Below, one piece after another: positions 8,927 through 20,900 of a stretch of 24,493 bases of DNA; position 1 is the first letter of the stretch; each line of letters opens with the position of its first letter. Under the pieces are notes generated by a model that saw nothing but the letters and a program-made list of their open reading frames with translations, did not search any database and was not told the origin of the DNA. Origin of the DNA: Phallusia fumigata (taxonomy: Eukaryota > Chordata > Ascidiacea > Phlebobranchia > Ascidiidae); the NCBI GenBank assembly GCA_008931825.1, contig QXVZ01010838.1:4577-29069 (forward strand). The letters run 5' to 3'. The position numbers and the translations under genes were made by a program.

Positions 8927-11900
8927 GTGAGTGTAGCACCTAATTTTTTTTGTGTGGTTATTTGTTGGTTAAACAGATATCTGCATCCTGAATACTTTAA
9001 TTGTATTTGAAACTATTATTAAAATGTACGATGTACTGTTATGCTAACTCCTTAGTTCACTTGTATTTTTTGCTCAGCAACAAAACAGCATTTTCTAAAG
9101 GGTGTTGTAGACTATAATTTTATTTCCGTAAAGGTAACTACAAACCAACAAACCAGTAAGTGTTAATTATATAATTGTTATGTTTCAAATCTTAGAAGGT
9201 CATCAATATAACAATAACATGCACCAAATTATTAACCAAATAAAAAAGTGTAAAAGTGACTTTCAAGTGTTTGACATGATCTTTTAAACCCGACCAAGGT
9301 TAGCAAGTAAATATGTTTGTTTAGATACAACTTCTTGTAAAAAGGGAAACAATGGATATTGAAGATTTGATTGATGGTGTTGTGCTCAATGAGATAATGC
9401 TGCAAATGTAAGTTGCAGGTTAAAGATACTTATTGTTCACTTTTGTTCATGATTTATCTGCCAAGATGACTTAGTAATTAGCCCCCTGCCTTGTGCTCAC
9501 AAGGTTATTGGTTCTAATCCTATTTCGATCACTTGTGTTTACCTGAGCAATGAACTTAAGCGGCATTGCTTTACCCTAGTGGACCCAAATCAGTCCAACA
9601 AAACTCCAATGAGGCAGGTAGCTCGATATTGGACTCATTGTGAGCATGGCACATTCAGGCATTCTTCTGGCACCTGAGGTTAAAAATGAAACAAACAAAC
9701 ATACAACAATGTTTTTATGCATCAGACTGCATATAGATGTAGGTTAAAATAATGACTCAATAGTACTTTATTGACAAATGGGAATAGCAAGTAAAAAATA
9801 AAAAACAACAGTTTTCATAAAACAGTTTTGCATTTTCCAGAAATTTTAGCATATCCATCAAAACACCTAACTTACATTTCATATGTGGTTGTTTACTAAG
9901 GTAACTAGGTGACCCAGTGTAAAATATTGTAGTGAAAATATTTTTTTATTAATGTATCAAAGAATAGCAACTTAAATACTTGCTAGAAGTAAAAGTCAAT
10001 AAAATTGTTGACCAATAACAGCAGAACAAAAAGTTATACTTTAAGCCAGTCACCATTGTCCAAACACTAAACAATTTTTTTTTGGTTTTAAGTGGTGCTT
10101 TTTGCAATAGTGCATAAGAAACAGGATATACCTTTGCAATCATATTGACATTAGGGATCCAATATTTATCATTGCTATACTCATGTCATTGCTTTGTGAA
10201 GCTTTTATGTCTGCAACCTTGAGTCTAAAATGTTTTTAACTTCGGGTCTGTAAGACTGTGACGATATAGATTCAGAATCAAAATAGTCTCAATGGACCAT
10301 TTCGCGTTGTTTGATGTAATCTCAGAAGTTTGTCTGCACTGTTGGAACCTTACTACTAAAGAAAACAATGGTTTGTGGTTTGTGTAAAGAATTGAACAAA
10401 TACCCGTTCCTACCATTTTTGTTTGCTGGACTATCGGATGGTTAAGGTTTAGGCTTACATGACAAACAGCTTATAGTTAGTTACACCTTAATTTTTCACT
10501 ATCTCAATTAGGGATGGCCCGATAGTACTGTATCGGCGCCGATACCCGATGCCATGGACGGTATCGGTACTCGTCCGATACTTCGACGGTATCGGACCAA
10601 ATACCGATACTTTTGAAGATTAAAACTCGTTCAAATTTGCCTCTTCAGAGATACAACACATTACACTAATCATTAGTTGTGATAGTTAAACTCCTGGAAT
10701 GAAATGTTTGTCGCACTATAACTAGAAAAATCTGGTTTGTTTCCGATTTAATGAAATCATACCACCGGATTCGCTGTAGTGATTTTATACCGGAGCATGT
10801 TTTTATTTGACCCGCGCAACAACGTTGTCGTATTGTTGGTAGTGATGCATCGAATCGCGTAAATTAGGCTTGGACCAAAACCGAATATTCGGCAGTTTTT
10901 GCCAAAACAATTCGGTCGAATCAACCGAATTATTTGTGAGGTTACGCGTTTGGAATAATCACATGCGTTTTTGCGGCCATCCAAAACTGTGGTGCTACAA
11001 CAGGATTGTTGTGTTGCGTTATTATTTTAGTTCTGTGGGTTTTTAATGTTGCCTCGGCCGTCATTGCTAGCTTCCAATTGAATGCTTTTATAAATACTAG
11101 TTATGTACAAAAAACATCTGACCGTTANNNNNNNNNNNNNNNNNNNNNNNNNNNNNNNNNNNNNNNNNNNNNNNNNNNNNNNNNNNNNNNNNNNNNNNNN
11201 NNNNNNNNNNNNNNNNNNNNNNNNNNNNNNNNNNNNNNNNNNNNNNNNNNNNNNNNNNNNNNNNNNNNNNNNNNNNNNNNNNNNNNNNNNNNNNNNNNNN
11301 NNGAGATACAACACATTACACTAATCATTAGTTGTGATAGTTAAACTCCTGGAATGAAATGTTTGTCGCACTATAACTAGAAAAATCTGGTTTGTTTCCG
11401 ATTTAATGAAATCATACCACCGGATTCGCTGTAGTGATTTTATACCGGAGCATGTTTTTATTTGACCCGCGCAACAACGTTGTCGTATTGTTGGTAGTGA
11501 TGCATCGAATCGCGTAAATTAGGCTTGGACCAAAACCGAATATTCGGCAGTTTTTGCCGAAACAATTCGGCCGAATCAACCGAATTATTTGTGACGTTAC
11601 GCGTTTGGAATAATCACATGCGTTTTTGCGGCCATCCAAAACTGTGGTGCTACAACAGGATTGTTGTGTTGCGTTATTATTTTAGTTCTGTGGGTTTTTA
11701 ATGTTGCCTCGGCCGTCATCGCTAGCTTCCAATTGAATGCTTTTATAAATACTAGTTATGTACAAAAAACATCTGACCGTTAAACCCTCGTATAAAAGTG
11801 TATGGCGTTAGCAGTCAATTAGGCGAAAAAAACAGGTGTTTCGCCTTAAATACAAACGTTGTTTTGGGTAATGATAAAACGCACTAAGGCCCAGACACTT

Positions 11901-14900
11901 GGTGTTCTAAAACGTTATTTTCTGTGTGCGTAAAATCTCGTTTTTTTGGCCGAATCGTAACAAATTATTCGGCCGAAACCGAAGCTTCGGTACATCACTA
12001 ATTGTTGGTGTTTGTTTTTTCGGTAAAAAAATGCAAGAAATAGAACAGTTTGAAAAAGGATTTTGCTTGTGTGCAAAGTATCGGGTATCGGATCGGATCG
12101 CGGTACTTTTGGTGTAAAATATTGGGTACTGGTATCAGATCAAAATATTGGTATCGGGCCAACCCTAATCTCTATGTCCATTGCCAATTGTAGGTTTCTA
12201 ATACCCAGTGTGTTATTTATAACTGAAAGACAAAACTGCTAATTCAGACAAAACTAAAGTCTGTTTATGACCAATGTAAATATCCCTCAGAAATTTAGCA
12301 CAGCAGTATTCATTAAGCCCATTTTGCTGCATAATGTTTACAGTTCACTTATCTTGCATAGTAAATTACCAAATAGGATATATTTGCAGATGGTTGATTG
12401 CTTTATTGCAGATTATTATAAAGTTTATTTATTTTATTCCCTGTGGGTTCAGTAGTCATGCAATTGTTCAAAAAATTTGTAAAAAATTGATTAGACACAG
12501 TTGCATGTATCAGCACTTTATTTTGCTTCTACACTCCCTTTCATGAGTGTGCACTGGATTGACAGTTTCAGCTATATTGGTTTTGGGAAATAAGTTCATG
12601 ATGCTTTATAATATTTCACAAAAAAACATTGCCAATTTTTATTCATGTGAAATAGCCATCCTGCTTAACAATAATGAGTTAGATGTTTGTTTATAAGTTT
12701 GGCTACAGTTGTGTGTTAACATGGTGCACCCGTTGGGTCACAAATCCACTTATCCCCAAACTCTAAAAAATACAATGGTAAAATACATTCATTTTCAAAA
12801 ACTTTTTTTACATTTTTTACATGTATATGTAACAACTATCTAATATGTAACTTTATGCAGCAAAAGTGTTGACATATGTTTACTATACATCTTTTTCAGT
12901 GACCCAAGACCTAAAAATCCTGTTGTAAACAAAAATGTCAGAAACGATGCCAATCTTATTCTTCAAAACTTGACAATACTTTTGTGCCATGTTAAGTCTT
13001 ATTATGAGGTACCTAAAGTTTTTGTACCTACAGAGGCATGAAACATGTCATCTTAACATTTACATATTTTTAAGGAAATCCAAAAGCAAGTTGTTGTCAT
13101 GCCTCTACCAAAATTGCTAACACTTGTAAAAGGTTATAAGACTCCTGATGGATTGGCAGAGTTGGAAAAGCTGCTGCTACTCATACTTGGATGTGCTGTG
13201 CAGGTAGAGGTTGTTAACAAAAAAAGTATGGTAAACAAAATCTTGTAACGTGCTTGCATGAAATTATGCTAATTAGTGAAGTCCCTGTGAATATAAAATA
13301 TTTGCAACTTGTCCTTCCAGTCTGCTGTACTGCTGAAATTTTGCAAGTTGATATCCAAAAAGGTTAATGTGAAAGTATGAGCCTTGCAGTTTCATTGCAT
13401 TTTGTTAAAGATTTACAAAAGCCACCTATGTTTATCATGGGGTCTATAAAAATATACAAGTTTTACACTTAAACTGTTTGGAGTACAAAAACGTTTAGAA
13501 CTGTTCTATTATACCATTTTCTTCATTTTGAAGGCAGGTAAAAAAAAGTCAGTAGGCCTATTAGTTGTGAAGCAATGAATTTTTTCCAATTGCTCCTTCA
13601 AATTATTTATTTTTCTGTCAGCACTTTAAAGCTAATTCAGTGATTTTTGCAGTGTGATCATCGGGAGACATTTGTAGAAACAATGAAACAGCTTACTTAT
13701 GAAGGAATGGAAGTGATGATGAATCACATTAAAAATGTTTGTTAGTTCATTTTTTAATTTTTATCCAACTCTTTTAAACGTCTACTTTCTTGGCAGATTA
13801 CAGAAAACACTGACAATGTGCTGAATTTGCAATGGGAAGATGTTAGTGAAATTCCCCAGGAAGAACTAAAGATTTTGTTGCAGCGGATGTCCATACATGT
13901 GCACAATTTGGTCACTGAGAGAGACAAATACAACATGGTATAATAACCAATTGATTGTGGCCCTTGGCCTATACCTGTTTCATGATGTCATGAATAATTT
14001 GTCTGATTCAGCCAAATTTCATAGCCCTTTTAGCAAATATATGACTTCCTGTAAATGTAATCGCCAAACATTAAACAAAGCATTTCTGGTGCAGAAACAA
14101 ATTTGCCTGAAACAGTTGGTTATCAGGCGATTGATATGACATAAAATATGCATTCTATTTGAAATCAAAGCATAGTGGTTTGTTGCAAAAATCTTGCAAT
14201 TACTTTTAGAATTTAAATGACTTGAGCTTGGAACGAGACTATTTGCAATCACAAATTGGTGAAACATCACCAAAACACCGAGATGGCTTAACATCCCCAG
14301 CCACCAAGCAACATCTTTTTGTCGAGCTGAATGATGTTAAGGCTCGTCTGCGAAAAGCAAGACAAGAATTGTAAGTTTTTTTTAATTTTAAACAATTTTA
14401 AATAATCAAAGTGGCTTTACATATCTCTTATCAGGAGTCAATGGCTAAAAAATCTTTCTATATTCTTGGTATAATACTCTTGGGGATTTGGGTCAAGTAT
14501 ACCGAAATCCTGGAGAAGTATGAAACAGATAAACAAATAGTTGGGTCTGTTATCCTCAACCCCCTTTTCTAATTTGACTTTTTTTAAGCTGATAGTTTAC
14601 AGATTAATGATGACAACTAAGCAGAATCAACAAAAGATCCAGATTGCAGATTTTATAAACAAGTAGTTTTGCCCAAGTTGCAACTTTTAAAGACTCTTTG
14701 CTTTTCACAAAATATGTTTCACAAACATAATCCTCCTCCTCGTTTTTAAAATGACAAAACTATTTTTTAAGGGATGAAAAAGTGGAAGAAAACTCAGATT
14801 TGAAGCAGGAAGTCCATGAAAGTCAAAACAAATTAAAGGAACTTAAAGAACAGGTATATTTTATTAAATCCCTGACCCCGATGCCCAGTTAGAGAAAATC

Positions 14901-17900
14901 TGCTTTACACTTTTAAGTCTGTTGTTAAAAATTGCACGAATCTAACATTTTTTGTGATGCAGAATATAAATTTGGTCAATGATGCAAGAGGGGCAAGAAC
15001 ACTTCGCGATGAAAATGACATTTTGAAAGACAAAGCAGCTAAAGCATCACGATTGGAATTTGAGGCAGAAATGTTGAAAGAAAAACTGAAAGATATCGAT
15101 TTTTACCGGCAAAGAGTTGAGGAAATCAGGGAAGACAACAGGTAAAAAGCAATTTATGTACAATTAAAAGGCAATACAAGCAAAAATGCAATTGAACGGC
15201 AAGGATTTTGTTTAAAAAACTGTGAATTATGATGTATTGTTGTTATTGCTTGCCACACTGCTTTCAAAGGATTGAATGCTTGCCTGGTAAGTGGAAAGAA
15301 GCATGCAAGTTCTGTTGTCCATGTAATTTTTTAGAAATACCTATTGGCTGTGGAAAAGTAGTAAATTAAGGCTTTTCTGTGAGGCTTCACGTTCGTCTGT
15401 TTTATTATTTGTTAGAATTCTACATGACACAAAAAACTTGTTGGAAGAACAGCTTGAATCAACTCGTTTTCGTCTGGATGATCTAGTTGATGTTGAAAAG
15501 AAAATGATCGAAATGAAACAGCAAATCCATGAAATGACTCAGGTTTGTTTAAGTAGTATTGTTGTGCTGAAAAACTTTTTCAATGCCTTCTTCTGTTAAT
15601 TATTTTATGGTGGCTGGTTGTACTAAACTTGTAAAATGTTAACTGGTTGTAACAGGGCAAGATAATAGATAAAAATAGTATAATGTTATTAAAACACCTG
15701 ATCAATTACCCACCTATAAGCATGTCATGATTTACAAATGAAAAACATCCTTTTATTTTATTAATTGTTGGTGGTTTTATAAAAAATAATTCATCAATTT
15801 TAGAACCACAACCCTTTTAAATGTTGAAATAAAGATATCTTTTATTTCTAAACTGCAGGAACGTGAAAAGGACAAGTTGCAAATCCAAGAGTTGATGGAT
15901 GTCAACTCTACTTTGCAGTATGAAAAAATGCAGAGTATGAATGAGTCTGGTTCATTAGCATATCAACTAGAGCAAGCTAAAGAAAAAACAGGATGTTAGT
16001 TTTCAGTTTTATTTTATTTTGTGTATTTTTACACTTTAAATTATTTGTTTGCTCCGCCTTTTTTAGCTGGCCGTTTGTCTATTTTTGCTGAATCGGAAGA
16101 ATCTATTCACACAAGAGCCCTGCGGTTGGAAAAGGAAAACAAGCATTTACAAACTTTAGTTAACACATACAAAGATTCAATGAAATCTGCGGAGTTAACA
16201 GAGGTTGGTGCATGTTGATAAAGTTTGTGTCATTATTCATCTTTAAACTAGATTTTCAGTCTGCATATACATTTATCTCTTTCAAAACATTAGTTTGTTT
16301 TGGTTAGACAAGCTTGGCTCAGCTCGAAAAGGAAAACACAAGATTAAGTAACAAAGTCACACAACTACAAGATATGCTCAACAAGGTTTGTTTCAATGCA
16401 TGTTACAAACTTTTCAGGACATGTACATGTTGGTTGTTGATTTGTACAACCTGGAAACGTTAAAACTTTTTGTTCAATACGGTCCCCAATATTAAATTTT
16501 ACTTTTGTACAGGAGAAGCAGGCAGGTCTTGATTTTGAACAACTTTCAAACGAGCTTTCAACTGACAGACAAAGACTAGAAACAACCTTAAAAACAACCC
16601 AGACATCATCCGAACGAAGAATTGCAGAACTTGAAGCGGAAAATGATCAACTACTTAAAACCACAGAGACGCTGAGGGAAAGAGCAAAGATAGGTGGAAA
16701 TGCAAAAATTAAAGCTATTGAAAAAGAGAACAAGGTAATTATATTGTTGCATAATTAGTAACTTTATTCTTGCTCCAAACAACACACAGAAAATCAATGT
16801 ACAGTTTTACCAAATTGTGTGTGAAACATCACATTGTAATGCATCGATTGCTGTGTTTAACCTGATAGCTCTAGTGGGTGCCCTGCTAGCCCCTTAAAAT
16901 GGGTCAAATTATTTAACAATGTTCAAATGGGATGAAATGTAAAGAGTTGCCATTGTGCTACATTGATTATTACATTTTAACCTATTTTCCTGGAAGTTTG
17001 TGGATTGGCTTATAGTTTGTTACAATTACCAATTTTATGCTACCCTGCAATTAATCTACAACCTTGCTTCATAAGTTGTGTTAGGATTCAGATATATATC
17101 CCTGCTAAAAAAAAGGTATAAAATAGCCTAGGTTACTATGGATTCCTTGTAAAACAATGTGGTAAATACTTTACTAAATTAGGATAACATCTGTGAAATA
17201 TCCACGGTAAAACCAGCTTTTTTTTAATGATGTTTTTTTTTGATCTGTAAGGTGCTGTCAGAGTTGGTAAAAGATGTCACCTCAAAATTACATAAGAGTG
17301 AGTATGAACAGAAACAACTCACAGAAAAAGTTCTTGAAATGAAAGAAAGTGTTGAACAAGCTGAAATTATGGAAAAGGTTTGTCATGTGATTTGTGCTGG
17401 GTCTTCTGGTTTTTGTAAACACTAAGGGCGATTTGAGTGGAGGAACAACTGAGTGTCTTAACAAAACTTACAAAACAGACTGTTTTTAAGATATTGTTTT
17501 AGATGTAAGGTAATAGTTTTAACAATGAGTTGGCATTTTTTTGGGTCATTGAATAAAACATGTTCCTATTTGTATGCAGTAAATTTTAAATTTCTGGTTT
17601 ACAGGAAAATGTAAAACTTGAAAAACAGAATGTAACCCTTGAAAAAACGGTAAAAAAACTTGAAATGACTTGCAACAATTTGTCATCAGTGGAACAAAAT
17701 GTGACCAATTTGGATGTTGAAAACAGGTAACGTATCATGTAGTTGATTAAAGAAATAATTTCTTGTGAAAAGATACAAGAAGGTGCTTAACCAGTATGCT
17801 ACATGGTAATAACATGTGTAATACATTAACTGAAAGTTTGTTGTATTGGTATTACAGACAGCTAAAGAAACGAGTAGAACACCTAACTAACCTAACTGAC

Positions 17901-20900
17901 CAATTCGAATCACTGGAAGCAGACAAAACTGTTACTGAACAAGAAGCCAGTCGACTACGTCGCCAGGTAACTGTGGTCAGCAAAGCCAATGAAAATATGT
18001 TGGTCCTTTGAATCTATGTACTATGGAATATACATATATAGGTTTAGGTCCTTGGTGTGTATTCATGTGGTAAAAGCTAAATACTAATTAGTTCACTTTC
18101 AAAACTCGGTGTCTATGTAGGCCATACAAACCTAGATGGCAGGCTCAATAGTTAGTTGCCAAATAAAGAACCTTGTGACAAAAAATGCCAATTTGTACAA
18201 TGGTGTTTTTACAGATATTATTATGGGTCCCCTTTCACGAATACATTGTTATGGATTAAACTTTTAAAACTGATTCCTATACCAAAAAACATTACTGCTA
18301 TTCAGAAAGTGTGTGTGGGGACCCATATGTTTTAGCCAGCAAAAACAATCATGTTATGATTCATAAAATGCTGTGGGAATTAGGGACCCAATGTAATGCA
18401 GATATTAAATACATATCCAATGTAATAAAGGAAATGGTACATATTAATATCCTGTGATTACCTACTTCATGTAAAATTAAAGTAAAAGTAAACTTATCTA
18501 ATATCTATCTCAAAACTTAACATCCATACATGCACATTTTTTTAGGTCGAGTCATTAAAAAAATCGTGCAGCAAAATGACGGAATTGGAACAAGACAAGT
18601 TGGAGGCACAAAAAACATCCCAACGACTTCAGCAAACTATTGATGCCATGAAAGTCAAAGCTAAACAAACAGAAAAACTTGAGGTAACTTTTCACTGTGT
18701 TTGTTTCTTTTTGCCTTTCTGCAGCTTGTCAATACACTTTTGGGATTTAATTTTAAAAGGATTTGAACTTTCACAGCCGTTAGATATGGTCATGGTGGCA
18801 TGTCATCAATTTTGTTGGCCCAAAGATTCCAGTATACTAACTCTAAAGCACATTTTTCATGCTTGCATGTATCGCAATTGAAGTTAGTTCAATAAATCAT
18901 GGCATACATAATGATAAAATGGTGGTGTGTCAATGGCTTGATGACCATGAAGCCATAGTGCAGTGGTTTCCGACCTTTTGTGGATGCATTCCTCCTTTTG
19001 CTTGTTACGGAACATTTTAATTTAGACAAGATGTTATAAAATGCAATACTCAAAAGTTTGGACCACTGATCTACCTCAAAAGAAATAATACACTTGAATA
19101 CACATGAATATCTTTGCTATAAAGTGGAAATTCCTTTCCTGAACCCATCAAATTGCTCCCTTGAAAGGAATTCCTCCCCAGTTTGGAACCATTACCCTAG
19201 TGGGTGCCTTGCAGCCCCCTCTAGTGTTCATATTGTGCTCAAAGTATTAAGGATATTTTAAAAGACTGGATGGGTGATTGTGGTTAGTTGGTAGTCGTTT
19301 AACAATACACCCCCAGCTGTTTCCCCTTTAATTTCATAAAATGGGTCAAATTATAAAACAATGTTTAAATTAGATGAAACTTTGACAATTGATCAGCTAG
19401 ACCACTAACATTTGTAGATTGGGCCAAAAGTGTTGTTTTTGGTTTGTGTTGTCACAAATTTTTTAAATCAAACAAATCTGTTGATATTTTTTGCAAAATA
19501 TTTGAAAAAAATGTTGACAAAATTATGTATGAGAAAAAGTGCATTATCTAAAACACTATGGGACCCAATGTAAAATAATGTAGTGAGTATATTTATTTAA
19601 TTGGGTTGTAGGGTATGTGTAGTGACAATGTGGTAAAGGCTACCCTCATTATTTTATGATTTAAATTATGATATAGAAGTTTATAAAAGATGCTCTATAG
19701 ATTGTACAGGAAGAGCTTGAAAACGAAATGGAAAGGCTTCGCTCTCAACTGGACCTTACAAAACAGAGATTACATTCACGAGAAAATGACTTGCATCAAC
19801 TGGAAAGAAATTACGAAAAGGTGCATGTTAGATGTTTAAATATTTGCAACCAAGTAACATTTATTGTATGTTTGGGCACAAAATAAATCTAAATCATTTT
19901 TGCCTTTATTGTATCTGCAAAATCGTTTTGGAAACTACAATTTAACATTATATTTTGGTTTAGAAATCCTCAGAACTGAACCATACTATGCATAAAGTGA
20001 AGAGACTGGAAAAAGTAGACAAAGAAAACCAAGAATTGGTGGAAAAAAATTCTCTTATGAAATCAACCAACAACAAACAAAACAATGACATTGCAAGACT
20101 TAAACATCAATTAGATGTATGGACTTATATTATACCCAAACCACTTTTTTGCTGCTTTTTTACATGAATTTAATCTATTAGGAAGTGACATCTGAATGTG
20201 AAACAGCACAAAGTGAACTGACAAATCTGTCTCGACAAAACAAAAACCTTCTTTCAACTGATGTGGAAATGCAGAAAACTGTCTCTGAACTTACACAAAA
20301 GGAAAGGGAACTTACCAAACTTCAAAAAAAACAAGTTATTGATAAGTAGGTTCAATCGAAAAAGAAAATAGTTCAATCAAAAATACTATTGATATCTCTA
20401 TGTTATTATGCCTGATTATGGGCTCATTTTGTAAAGAGGGACAGCTTTTTTTTCTTTTTTCTACCCTGCAGGTTTATCTATACACTTTTGACAGGAATTA
20501 CCCCCTAAAAAAGTCTGAATTAGCGATGTCTGAATTTGATGAAATCTAGACAGTTTGTAGATCATGTAATTGTCATCAGTGTAGGTCATGCCATTGTCCT
20601 GATTGCTGTATTTGACCCCATGGCCCCAGCTGTTACCCCACTACCCCCTAAAATGGGTCAAATTATTTGACGAGTTGTGTCGGGGAACAAATGTAAACAT
20701 GTTTGTTACGGACGGTAACGCTCCGCTGTAAATTTAACATTTCTTTCCCGCCAGAACGGCTACTGCATCATAGGCTCACTATGACGTCACTATTACTCCC
20801 ATTTTTTCCCTGGTGTTTTGTGGTTTCTCATGCGAACAATTACCTGGTTGTGAGACAATATCTGCGTTTGAGCTCAATGGTGTTTGTTACGAATGGTTTA

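Larger units (their letters stand above)
10840..12000. mobile_element. Inner hAT-like element nested in the outer one
   Basis: Terminal inverted repeats TAGTGATGCATCGAA (10840, and again at 11495 in the second contig copy) and the complement of TAGTGATGTACCGAA (11986-12000) agree at 13 of 15. A perfect 8-bp duplication ATTGTTGG flanks it (10832-10839 or 11487-11494, and 12001-12008). Subterminal CCGAAT/ATTCGG motifs differ from the outer element's motif. The complete copy is best taken as 11495-12000 (506 bp). No transposase frame. Confidence 0.82.
10509..12167. mobile_element. Outer hAT-like non-autonomous element
   Basis: Terminal inverted repeats TAGGGATGGCCCGATA (10509-10524) and the complement of TAGGGTTGGCCCGATA (12152-12167) agree at 15 of 16 bases. 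Flanking 8-bp duplications are ATCTCAAT (10501-10508) and ATCTCTAT (12168-12175), one mismatch. Both ends are packed with subterminal TATCGG/CCGATA motifs, as in hAT elements. No transposase frame. As assembled it is 1,659 bp, but it contains a second insertion, a gap and a false repeat. The original element would be about 490 bp. Confidence 0.8.
9408..12899. other. CCDC88 intron 2, transposon-rich
   Basis: Largest intron as assembled (3.5 kb). It holds a tRNA-type SINE, two nested hAT-like elements and a sequence gap. The remainder (about 9706-10500 and 12176-12899) shows no exon or element that I can name. Confidence 0.7.

Noticed and set aside
11926..12117. 63-codon open frame inside the hAT-like elements
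   Set aside because: No transposase motif; it crosses the inner element's end and target duplication.
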